36,160 nt of DNA from Acidobacteriota bacterium (GTDB lineage: Bacteria > Acidobacteriota > Terriglobia > Terriglobales > Acidobacteriaceae). The stretch covers positions 16,346 to 52,505 of the forward strand of contig QIAH01000303.1 in the NCBI GenBank assembly GCA_003225465.1, written 5' to 3'. The position numbers and the translations under genes were made by a program. Positions 18,127 to 26,183 of the stretch are shown here, one piece after another; the first letter of the stretch is position 1, and the number at the start of each line of letters is the position of its first letter. A model generated the notes under the pieces. That model was given only the letters and a program-made list of their open reading frames with translations, was not told the DNA's origin and did not search any database.

Positions 18127-19604
18127 TTGCGAAAGTAGGAGAATGGTTCGACCATCGCTTGCAGCTTGCGGCACCGATTCGTGAAGCCGCAGATCATCCC
18201 GTGCCACGGAACACAGCAAGCTGGTTCTACGTGTTCGGCAGCGCAGCGCTCACCGTCTTCATTCTCCAACTTGTCACCGGCATTCTGCTGGCCCTGATTT
18301 ACGTGCCCTCAGCTGGCGAAGCTTGGAGCAGTCTTCAGGCTCTGAATCATCAGGTGGCGCTCGGCTGGTTCATTCGCGCCATGCATGGATGGGGCTCCAA
18401 CTTCATGGTGGCGATTGTTCTCATTCATATGGTGCAGGTGTTCCTGTTCGGGGCCCACAAGTTCCCGCGTGAACTCACTTGGGTCATCGGGGTCTTCCTC
18501 CTGCTGATGACTCTGGGTATGGCCTTCAGCGGACAAGTGCTTCGCTTCGATCAGGACGCCTACTGGGGCTTGGGAATCGGAGCTTCCATCGCAAGCCGAG
18601 TACCCGTTGCCGGCCCCGCGATCGTGAAATTGATGCTGGGTGGACCCATCATTGCCGGCGCAACCCTCTCCCGATTTTTTGCGCTGCATGTGTTTGTGAT
18701 TCCCGGAATGCTGATTGCTTTCGTAGGACTTCACGTATTGATGGTGCTGAGGCTGGGGATCAACGAGTGGCCGATGCCGGGGCGCATTGTTAAGCGCGCT
18801 ACCTATGAACGCGACTATCACGCTCTTACGAAGAGCGAAGGGGCACCGTTCGTTCCGTATGCGGTTTGGAAGGATTTGTTCTTCGCGGGGTTCATCATTC
18901 TGGCCGTCGCCGCCTGCGCCTTCTACTTCGGTCCATTTGGACCGACCGGACAGCCGGATCCCACGATCATCCAGACCGCCCCGAAACCAGATTACTTTTT
19001 CCTGTGGCTTTACGCTTTGCTGTCGCTGCTTCCTCCGTCGATGGAGACGCCATTTCTTCTCATCGTCCCACCTGTGGCGATCATCGCATTGATCCTCTTG
19101 CCCTTTCTTTCCGGCGAAGGAGAAAAAAGCTGGAAGCGGCGGCCGATCGCGGTTCTCACCGTGCTGCTGATTGCCATCACACTCGGGACCTTTACGCGCA
19201 TGGCTCAATTTGCGCCGTGGAGCCCGCACATGAATGCGTGGAGCGGTGATCCGGTGCCGGACCGATTCGTGCATGGCACAACCGCACTGGAGCGTCAGGG
19301 CGCGTTGGTATTTCAGGTAAAGCAGTGCCGTAACTGCCATTCGCTCGGCAATACCGGCGGAAAGAGGGGCCCAGCACTGGATAGTGTCGCGGTGCGACTC
19401 ACCAACGACCAGTTGATCCGCCAAGTGATTCAAGGTGGCGGCAACATGCCCGCCTATGGAAACAACTTAAGTCCGGCGGAGACCACCGCACTCGTGGCGT
19501 TTCTGGAATCGTTGCATCCTGAAGGGCAAGCTCCCGCCCGCGATGCATCACGCGAGGTTGTGCTTGGGGATAGCGACCATAAAGAAGCCGTTGCTCAGCG
19601 ATAG
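18117..19604 (+). CDS. Cytochrome b with fused C-terminal monoheme cytochrome c domain
   Basis: 'GWFIRAMHGWGSNFMVAIVLIHMVQVFLFGAHKFPRELTWVIGVFLL', 'GQVLRFDQDAYWG', C-terminal 'QCRNCHSLGN...GGGNMPAYGNNLS'. Overlaps the Rieske 3' end. Confidence 0.94.
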   Translation: MRMIAKVGEWFDHRLQLAAPIREAADHPVPRNTASWFYVFGSAALTVFILQLVTGILLALIYVPSAGEAWSSLQALNHQVALGWFIRAMHGWGSNFMVAIVLIHMVQVFLFGAHKFPRELTWVIGVFLLLMTLGMAFSGQVLRFDQDAYWGLGIGASIASRVPVAGPAIVKLMLGGPIIAGATLSRFFALHVFVIPGMLIAFVGLHVLMVLRLGINEWPMPGRIVKRATYERDYHALTKSEGAPFVPYAVWKDLFFAGFIILAVAACAFYFGPFGPTGQPDPTIIQTAPKPDYFFLWLYALLSLLPPSMETPFLLIVPPVAIIALILLPFLSGEGEKSWKRRPIAVLTVLLIAITLGTFTRMAQFAPWSPHMNAWSGDPVPDRFVHGTTALERQGALVFQVKQCRNCHSLGNTGGKRGPALDSVAVRLTNDQLIRQVIQGGGNMPAYGNNLSPAETTALVAFLESLHPEGQAPARDASREVVLGDSDHKEAVAQR

Positions 19605-19612
19605 GACAATCC

Positions 19613-20494
19613 ATGCAGCATGCTCACCACGCCGCGTTCGAATCACTCTGGGTTTCCGTGCCTTTGATTCTCGTCGCGTTAGTCTACGTGCGTGGATGGG
19701 TTCGTATTCGCAGAATTAATCTAGAAACGATTGAAAACTGGCGCGTGGGCAGTCTTCTGCTCGGCCTGTTCTTGATCTGGCTTGCGATGGCTTCACCGAT
19801 CGCTGCACTCGACCACGAACTGCTAACGATCCACATGGTTCAACATTTGCTGCTCATGACGCTGGCCCCTCCGTTGATCTGGTTGGGTGCGCCGCTGAAG
19901 CCGCTACTGCATGGTCTAACGCAGGGACTCGGGAACGTTATGAGCTATTTGTTTCGATCGCTGCCGGTCCAGCGACTGGGCAGGGCAATTTCACATCCGG
20001 CAGTCTGCTGGCTTGCAGCCGCTGCCACACTAGTCGGATGGCACGTTCCTTCTTTGTTTGCGCTCGGGATGCGATCAGGACTATGGCATACGATAGAGCA
20101 AGTCTCGTTCCTAGCAAGCGGCTTTCTTTTCTGGTGGCCTGTCATTAAGGCTGGGCAAGGGGCGTCGAACGGCTCAGAATGGCCGATTCTTTTATATCTT
20201 TTTGTGGCTACGCTGCCGTGCGACATTCTTTCCGGATTCCTTGTCTTTTGCGACCGCGTGGTTTACCCAGTGTTCTCGTCTTCACCACAATCGTTTGGGC
20301 TGTCTGCGCTAGAAGATCAGCAATGTGCGGGCGCGTTGATGTGGACTTGCGTTACCGTCGTTTACTTGATTGCCGCGGCAATTGTTGCTGCACGTTTACT
20401 CTCCCCACATCGGTCGGAAGAGCCATCGATTTTGCAATTCGAGTCGAAAGGCAGTGCGGTACGGACGGACCGGCAAGAGATGGAGGCTGTCTAA
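19613..20494 (+). CDS. ctaG: Cytochrome c oxidase assembly factor, CtaG/caa3_CtaG family
   Basis: 'SPIAALDHELLTIHMVQHLLLMTLAPPLIWLGAP', 'HPAVCWLAAAATLVGWHVPSLF', 'EDQQCAGALMWTCVTVVYLIAA'. Confidence 0.9.
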   Translation: MQHAHHAAFESLWVSVPLILVALVYVRGWVRIRRINLETIENWRVGSLLLGLFLIWLAMASPIAALDHELLTIHMVQHLLLMTLAPPLIWLGAPLKPLLHGLTQGLGNVMSYLFRSLPVQRLGRAISHPAVCWLAAAATLVGWHVPSLFALGMRSGLWHTIEQVSFLASGFLFWWPVIKAGQGASNGSEWPILLYLFVATLPCDILSGFLVFCDRVVYPVFSSSPQSFGLSALEDQQCAGALMWTCVTVVYLIAAAIVAARLLSPHRSEEPSILQFESKGSAVRTDRQEMEAV

Positions 20495-21403
20495 ATGCCA
20501 GGCCAGCCCATAGTTACCGAGGAATTCGGGTCTTTCGAGTCGCAACACGGACGTTTTGCGGGATCCACACTCTCCGATTATTGGGCACTCACGAAGCCGG
20601 AGGTCAATTTTCTCATTTTGATCACCACTGGTGTCGGCTTTTATTTGGGCTCCAGAGACGCAGCACGACCGTTGTCATTCCTGGCGTTGTTCAACACTTT
20701 GCTTGGAACGTTGTTGGTCGCAAGTGGGACAGGTACATTAAACCAATACATCGAACGAAAGTTCGATGCGCAAATGCGCCGTACGGCGCGGCGCCCCGCC
20801 GCAGCCGGCCGTCTCAAACCGGCTGCTGTTTTGGCCTTCGGAATTGTGCTGGCAGGGACAGGAAGCGTGTATCTTGCCGCCGCTGTCAATCCGCTTACGA
20901 GTGTGCTTGTCTACACACCGCTGAAACGAAAAACACCGCTCTGCGTTCTCGTAGGCGCCTTTCCCGGTGCCATGCCACCGCTGATCGGTTGGGCCGGCGC
21001 CTCTGGTCGATTGAGTATCGAAGCGGGGATACTTTTCGCCATTCTTTTCCTTTGGCAGTTCCCACATTTCATGGCAATCGCATGGATGTACCGCGAAGAC
21101 TACGACCGAGCAGGCTATCTGGTCTTGCCCAAAGGCAATATGAGAATTCCTTTCGTGACGCTGGAAACTCTGTTGCCCCTGCTGGCTCTGATCGCAATCA
21201 GCATCGTGCAATTTCCGACACGGCACGCTGCCATTGTTGGCTGCGCCGGAGCACTGCTGAGTGTCGGCTACCTGTACTTTGGGTTGGAATTTGTCTTTCA
21301 GCGTTCGCGGGCGGCCGCACGCCGACTGCTCGCCGCATCGATAGTTTATCTACCGTTGTTGTTCGCACTAACCACGACACTATGCAATCGAGCCAGAAGG
21401 TAA
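20495..21403 (+). CDS. ctaB: Protoheme IX farnesyltransferase (heme O synthase), possibly with a short internal deletion
   Basis: 'LTKPEVNFLILITTGVGFYLG', 'GTLNQYIERKFDAQMRRTARRPAAAGRL', 'YTPLKRKTPLCVLVGAFPGAMPPLIGWAGA', 'LFLWQFPHFMAIAWMYREDYDRAGYLVLP'. Confidence 0.92.
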   Translation: MPGQPIVTEEFGSFESQHGRFAGSTLSDYWALTKPEVNFLILITTGVGFYLGSRDAARPLSFLALFNTLLGTLLVASGTGTLNQYIERKFDAQMRRTARRPAAAGRLKPAAVLAFGIVLAGTGSVYLAAAVNPLTSVLVYTPLKRKTPLCVLVGAFPGAMPPLIGWAGASGRLSIEAGILFAILFLWQFPHFMAIAWMYREDYDRAGYLVLPKGNMRIPFVTLETLLPLLALIAISIVQFPTRHAAIVGCAGALLSVGYLYFGLEFVFQRSRAAARRLLAASIVYLPLLFALTTTLCNRARR

Positions 21404-21406
21404 TCC

Positions 21407-21481
21407 ATGTCCAAACTCCTGGACAGGCTATTTCGCTGGAAACGCAGTCGCACACGGAGAAGTTCTGTAAATGAGAGATGA
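21407..21481 (+). CDS. Candidate 24-aa basic small ORF between ctaB and the peroxiredoxin-like gene
   Basis: ATG with AGAAGG just upstream (embedded in the ctaB 3' end); translates MSKLLDRLFRWKRSRTRRSSVNER and overlaps the start of the next gene. Confidence 0.35.
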   Translation: MSKLLDRLFRWKRSRTRRSSVNER

Positions 21482-22103
21482 TATTGTTCCAGGCGCTGTC
21501 CTCCCCGATTATGAGCTTTCCGACCACGGCGGCAAGCGCCGGAAGCTCTCGGAACTCCAAGGGCCAGATCCGATGGTTCTTGTCCTCAGTCGCGGCGGTT
21601 TCTGCCCAAAAGAGCGGAGACAGCATGAGGGTCTCGTTCAACTCCACCGTGAGCTCGAGGTTGCGTATTGCAGACTAGTCACAATCACCACAGTCAACAT
21701 CATTGAGACCAATGAATTTCGAAGTGGAGTTGGCGCCCACTGGCCTTTCCTATCCGACCCCCGGCGTGTAGTTCAAAAAGATCTCGATATTGCCGAATAC
21801 ACGGATCCTTTGCACAATCCGATGATCCCACATACGATCGTGCTTGAACCGCGTCTCGTCGTTTACAAGGTCTACAACGGCTACTGGTTCTTTGGCCGAC
21901 CCACAATCGAGGATCTCCGCCAGGATTTGCGTGCGATTCTCAGAAAATGTCGACCCGATTGGGATATCACAACTTCTGATCTGACAGGAGCGTGGCAGCT
22001 AGGTGATAAGAAACTCTTTTACCCCTACGACAGAACGTACGAGCACACTGATACAGCAGTGTCGTTGCGGAATGTCCTGAATCAACAAGACGAAGGCGAG
22101 TAA
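21471..22103 (+). CDS. Peroxiredoxin-like / AhpC-TSA-fold protein
   Basis: 'PGAVLPDYELSDHGGKRRKLSEL', 'MVLVLSRGGFCPKERRQHEGLVQLHRE', 'WPFLSDPRRVVQKDLDI'. Confidence 0.75.
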   Translation: MRDDIVPGAVLPDYELSDHGGKRRKLSELQGPDPMVLVLSRGGFCPKERRQHEGLVQLHRELEVAYCRLVTITTVNIIETNEFRSGVGAHWPFLSDPRRVVQKDLDIAEYTDPLHNPMIPHTIVLEPRLVVYKVYNGYWFFGRPTIEDLRQDLRAILRKCRPDWDITTSDLTGAWQLGDKKLFYPYDRTYEHTDTAVSLRNVLNQQDEGE

Positions 22104-22135
22104 TCCGCGGTAGCAGGGTGGGAAACCACAACAAT

Positions 22136-22258
22136 TCAACTTGTCCATCTCAATACAATTCGGACGAGCATCGCGAAAAGAGCGAAAGTCCCTAGGGACA
22201 ATCCATAGATTGCACAGAACCACAGAATTTGGCGCCGCTGAGTCCTCAAGCTTCCCAT
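22136..22258 (-). CDS. Candidate 40-aa single-TM small protein, DUF2474-like cytochrome bd accessory subunit
   Basis: Minus strand ATG at 22258 overlaps the cydB stop; translates MGSLRTQRRQILWFCAIYGLSLGTFALFAMLVRIVLRWTS. Not in the ORF list because of size. Confidence 0.55.
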   Translation of the reverse strand: MGSLRTQRRQILWFCAIYGLSLGTFALFAMLVRIVLRWTS

Positions 22259-23247
22259 CCGTTCTCAGGTGTCTTGCCCCGGAAAATCCAATAAGCAAAT
22301 GCGGAATACGCGAGCACTACCGGAGTGACGCAGGCGGCGCCGATCATCACCAATCGTTGGCTGGTGGAGGATGATGCCGCATCCCAAAGTGACACACTGA
22401 AAGGCACGATCTGTGGAAATACAATAAGAGCTGTTCCCGAGATGCCTACAACAAAGAGCAATAGCCCGAGCACAAATGGCAGTGCGGGTCTACTCTTTCC
22501 GGACAGTGCCGTTAACGTTCCTGCCGCAATAGCAAATAAGCTAACAAGGCAAGCAAGAGCGATTCCATGTGAGGCCCACTGCGCACGAATGCCTGGTTGG
22601 ATTCTGACCGCATATATGCAAGCTATGCCGAAGAAGGCAGCAAAGGCAGGTGCAAAAACACGAAGGGAGCGACTCGCAAAGTATTGCAGCGATACATTCG
22701 ATTTCAGTTTCAGCCATCCCGCTCCAAGTACGGCATAGCCGAACAGAAGGGTGATGCCACTGATTATGGGTAGGGGACGAAAGATATCTAGAACACTTCC
22801 TGCGAAATGCCGGTTCTGGACGGTCACCCCCTGCATGAGGCCACCCAAGATGAATCCCTGCGTCAATGCAGCCACGAGCGAGCCAACTCCGAATGCAACG
22901 TCCCACGCACGACGATGCCCTTTTGACTGCACGCGGAATTCGAATGTGACGCCTCGAAATCCCAACGCAAGCAGCATGAGTATCACTGGAAGATAGAAGG
23001 CTGGTAACAAAATCGAATATGCAATCGGAAATGCAGCAAGCAGTGTTACGCCGGCCATAATGATCCAAGTCTCGTTGCCATCCCAGGTTGGTGTAATCGA
23101 GTCCACCATATGGTCACGAGCCACCTTCGCTGGCTGGAATAGGAGCAAGATCCCTACTCCCAAATCAAAGCCGTCCAGGATCACGTAAAGCGTGAGTGTG
23201 AACGCCAGGAAGGAAGCCGACAGCAGTGGGAGATCCATTTCTTTCAA
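22246..23247 (-). CDS. cydB: Cytochrome bd ubiquinol oxidase subunit II
   Basis: 'LTLYVILDGFDLGVGILLLF', 'SITPTWDGNETWIIMAGVTLLAAFPIAYSILLPAFYLPVILMLLALGFRGVTFEFR'. Likely ATG at 23238. Confidence 0.95.
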   Translation of the reverse strand: MKEMDLPLLSASFLAFTLTLYVILDGFDLGVGILLLFQPAKVARDHMVDSITPTWDGNETWIIMAGVTLLAAFPIAYSILLPAFYLPVILMLLALGFRGVTFEFRVQSKGHRRAWDVAFGVGSLVAALTQGFILGGLMQGVTVQNRHFAGSVLDIFRPLPIISGITLLFGYAVLGAGWLKLKSNVSLQYFASRSLRVFAPAFAAFFGIACIYAVRIQPGIRAQWASHGIALACLVSLFAIAAGTLTALSGKSRPALPFVLGLLLFVVGISGTALIVFPQIVPFSVSLWDAASSSTSQRLVMIGAACVTPVVLAYSAFAYWIFRGKTPENGWEA

Positions 23248-23252
23248 CTCCT

Positions 23253-24619
23253 TTACGAGAACTGGCTATCCGCCAATCGTTTCGGACTGTCTAGCACGTG
23301 CGGCCGGAATGCGTTCTTTATAGAACCAGACGCTTCTGCGTATGGAGGAGCTTCCACAGGCCCACGGCGAATAATACGGAATGTAAAGATCAGGAAGGCA
23401 GTTAGGAAGACGGCGTAAACGCAGACGAACGCGATCAGAGTCGACAGGAGAGCTTGCGAAGGAACAGGAGATACTGCGTCTACAGTCCTCAGGATGCCAT
23501 AGATGACCCATGGTTGTCGTCCAGTCTCTGCAACATACCACCCCGCCAATGTCGCAATAATCCCTGACGGGGTCATGAAAACAAGCAGCCAAAGGAACCA
23601 TCGAGAATTGAAGAGCGTCCCGCGGAATCGCAACCAAAGTGAAGCAACTCCCATGGCGAACATGAGCATCGCCAAACAGTACATGAGGGTGTATTTTTCA
23701 GACCTTCGACACGGCCGTTGAGGCTGTGGGTCAGCCAAATACTTCCGAGATAAGGTGTTCCCACCGCGAATCGATTTCGCTGATTCTTTTGGTCCGGGAT
23801 TATGAACCAGTAATACGGTGCCGGCGACTGCGATTGTTTTTCCCAGAAGCCCTCGGCCGCCTGCATTTTTGACGGTTGGTACTTGAGCATCGTGCCATAG
23901 ACAAGGTCTCCGATAAAAACCTGTCCGGCTATCAACACGGTCGCGAAGGCGGTTCCCAGAGCGACAGTCCTCCGCGCAAAATCCTGGTGCTTGCCGCGCA
24001 ACAAATACCAAGCACCTACTCCCGCGACCATAAATGATGCCGTTAGGTAGGCCGCTGTCAACATGTGAGGTAGTCGGTAGAGCCAGGACGGGTTCATCAA
24101 CACGTGGAGCCAGTTCACAACGGTCAATTGGCCATCTTGAATTGCGACTCCAGCCGGTGTCTGCATCCAACTGTTGGCGGAAAGAATCCACGAAGCCGAT
24201 AGAAGCGTACCGCCCGCCACCATGCAAGTTGCGAAAAAGTGCAGCTTTGGGCCGACGCGATGAAGACCAAAGAGCATGATTCCCAAAAAGCCTGCCTCGA
24301 GGAAAAAGGCGGTCAATACCTCGAGTGCGATTAAGGGGCCAATAGCTGGCCCAGCCATCTGTGAGAAGCGCGCGAATCCGAGACCAAACTCGAACGAAAG
24401 CACAATGCCGGTGACAACCCCAATTCCGAAGCCCATAGCGAAAATGTTGAGCCAGAACCGATAGATCTGGAGGAATACGGGATCCTTGGTCTTCAGCCAG
24501 AGCGCTTCGATCACAGCTAAGAAGGAAGCAAGGCCGATCGACATTGTCGGGAAAATGATGTGAAAGCTCACCGTAAAGGCAAATTGAATTCTGGCGAGAA
24601 TGGAAGGATCGAGTTTCAT
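23253..24619 (-). pseudogene. cydA: Cytochrome bd ubiquinol oxidase subunit I, apparently frame-disrupted near 23,690-23,705
   Basis: N-terminal frame 'MKLDPSILARIQFAFTVSFHIIFPTMSIG...SLNGRVEGLKNTP' (ORF 23573..24619) and C-terminal frame 'LMYCLAMLMFAMGVASLWLRFRGTLFNSRWFLWLLVFMTPSGIIATLAGWYVAETGRQPWVIYGILRT' (ORF 23253..24722) are offset by one nucleotide. Confidence 0.88.
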
Positions 24620-24798
24620 AGTTCCGCTCTCTCGTGTGGAAACGCCCGGCAGACAACAACAGCACCGAGTACGAATACGGCCAGCCCGCCAATCGCGAAT
24701 TGTAAGCCGAATACTCCAACAATGATGAAGAAGAATAGCACCCCTATGAGTGCTGCTGTGACACCGAAGACTCGACGCAACACGTTACTTGTCTTCAT
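24616..24798 (-). CDS. Small two-TM membrane protein preceding cydA
   Basis: 60 aa, two hydrophobic helices ('AALIGVLFFFIIVGVFGLQFAIGGLAVFVLGAVVV'), 4-nt overlap with the cydA start. Confidence 0.65.
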   Translation of the reverse strand: MKTSNVLRRVFGVTAALIGVLFFFIIVGVFGLQFAIGGLAVFVLGAVVVCRAFPHERAEL

Positions 24799-24954
24799 CA
24801 GTTCCCCCGATCTTCGAAGTACGGTTCGATTGCGAACCGTTATTGGCTTGCATTGATGAGGAGGTCATGTCTCACTCTGCCATCCACGGCATTTTCCGTA
24901 CGAACCTCGCTCTGGCGGTTCACTGTTGTTCATTGGCTCGTCGCCGTCTAACGA

Positions 24955-24970
24955 AGCAATTCATCTGCCA
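24955..24970 (-). promoter_or_regulatory. Candidate sigma54 promoter reading toward the cyd operon
   Basis: Minus strand reads TGGCAGATGAATTGCT: one mismatch to TGGCAC-N5-TTGCW, about 157 nt upstream of the 60-aa ORF. Confidence 0.65.
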
Positions 24971-25063
24971 TCACGTTCGATTGAAATGGAAATCAGATTT
25001 ACTCGCCACAGCTGCGGTGCACCTGAACGTATTGTTGCTTCCTTTTCGTGAAACCGACTCAAG

Positions 25064-25122
25064 GTGTCTGGTGTCAGGCGTCATTTTCATGACGCGACTC
25101 ATGCCGTGACACTTCTTCACGC
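25064..25122. promoter_or_regulatory. Candidate activator-binding cluster between divergent promoters
   Basis: GTGTCTGGTGTCAGGCGTCAT-TTTC-ATGACGC...GTGACACTT. Includes the perfect inverted repeat GCGTCAT-tttc-ATGACGC (25078-25095) and TGTCA/TGACA half-sites also seen at 12303-12355. Confidence 0.4.
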
Positions 25123-25197
25123 TTGACTCCAGGCCCATCTGTGGCTTCACACCCTAGAATCTCCGGAGGTTTGCGCGCTGAGAGCGACCGTTCCATG

Positions 25198-25214
25198 TTG
25201 GCCCTTGTCGTGCA
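25198..25214 (+). promoter_or_regulatory. Weaker candidate sigma54 promoter reading toward the isochorismatase gene
   Basis: TTGGCCCTTGTCGTGCA has GG-N10-GC spacing but two mismatches at conserved positions. Confidence 0.3.
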
Positions 25215-25400
25215 ATCGCAATGTTCGTGAGCGAAGGTGCTGAGTTAAGTTTCGGCACATTGGATCCGCAAGCTATCGCGCAACCCCAGCTGCAAAGAAA
25301 CGTTGCCGGGGCCAACCACTCTGCACACTCTCGCTTTCGGTCGCGATCCTCGCGATCAACTTAGGATTGCTGGTATCGCCAGTACAAAAAGGAGAAATGC

Positions 25401-26114
25401 ATGAGTTATTCATCAAACGGAAATCGTCCAAAACTGAGTGAGAAGGGACTCTTGACTCCGGACAATTGCGTCGTGGCGCTGATCGACCATCAGGGCCAAA
25501 TGCTGTTTGGAACAAGCAATTTCGATCGCCAAGGAATCATCAACAACACCGTAGCACTCGGAAAAGCCGCAAGGGTGTTCGATGTACCGGTAATTTTGAC
25601 CACGGTCGAGACGAAGTCCTTCAGCGGGAACATGTGGCCACAGCTGCGAGCGGTATTCCCGGGGCAGGAACCCATCGAGCGTTCCTCGATGAATTCGTGG
25701 GACGACAAGAACTTTGTAGCGGCCATTGAAAAGACCGGACGCAAGAAGATCGTGCTTGCCGGGCTGTGGACGGAAACTTGCGTGGCGCTTCCCACGGTGC
25801 AGGCGACCCACGACGGCTACGAAGTCTACGTGGTGGAAGATTGCTGCGGGGACGTGAGCCAACTCGCTCATGACAACGCGATGAAGAGAGTGATCCAAGC
25901 GGGAGCAAAACCTGTGACGTCACTTTCAACCATGCTGGAATGGCAGCGCGACTGGGCTCACAAGGAAACTTACGATGCCGTGATGGACATTGTGAAGAAC
26001 CATTACGGAGCTTACGGGATTGGAGTCGAGTACGTGTACACGATGGTGCACGGTGCTCCGCCCACGAAATTTCCCGAGTACGCAGTTCCTGAGCTGGCTG
26101 GAACTCACAAGTAA
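25401..26114 (+). CDS. Isochorismatase-family cysteine hydrolase (YcaC-like)
   Basis: 'VALIDHQGQMLFG', 'VPVILTTVETKSFSGNMWPQL', catalytic region 'KKIVLAGLWTETCVALPTVQA'; preceded by GGAG. Confidence 0.92.
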   Translation: MSYSSNGNRPKLSEKGLLTPDNCVVALIDHQGQMLFGTSNFDRQGIINNTVALGKAARVFDVPVILTTVETKSFSGNMWPQLRAVFPGQEPIERSSMNSWDDKNFVAAIEKTGRKKIVLAGLWTETCVALPTVQATHDGYEVYVVEDCCGDVSQLAHDNAMKRVIQAGAKPVTSLSTMLEWQRDWAHKETYDAVMDIVKNHYGAYGIGVEYVYTMVHGAPPTKFPEYAVPELAGTHK

Positions 26115-26120
26115 AAACTC

Positions 26121-26150
26121 AAAGGGCGGAGTCTCCTCCGCCCTTTTCAA
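26121..26150 (+). terminator. Rho-independent terminator after the isochorismatase gene
   Basis: AAAGGGCGGAG-TCTC-CTCCGCCCTTT perfect 11-bp stem with 4-nt loop, ending in TTTT. Confidence 0.88.
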
Positions 26151-26183
26151 TCCGTTTTGGAAAGACCTGAAAGGGAGATTACC

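Noticed and set aside
18309-19433. 374-aa minus-strand ORF opposite cytochrome b
   Set aside because: Antisense to a clearly conserved gene; composition rich in H/R/Q/E, typical of a shadow ORF.
20179-21474. 431-aa plus-strand ORF overlapping ctaG and ctaB
   Set aside because: Out-of-frame Arg/Cys-rich translation of two recognised genes.
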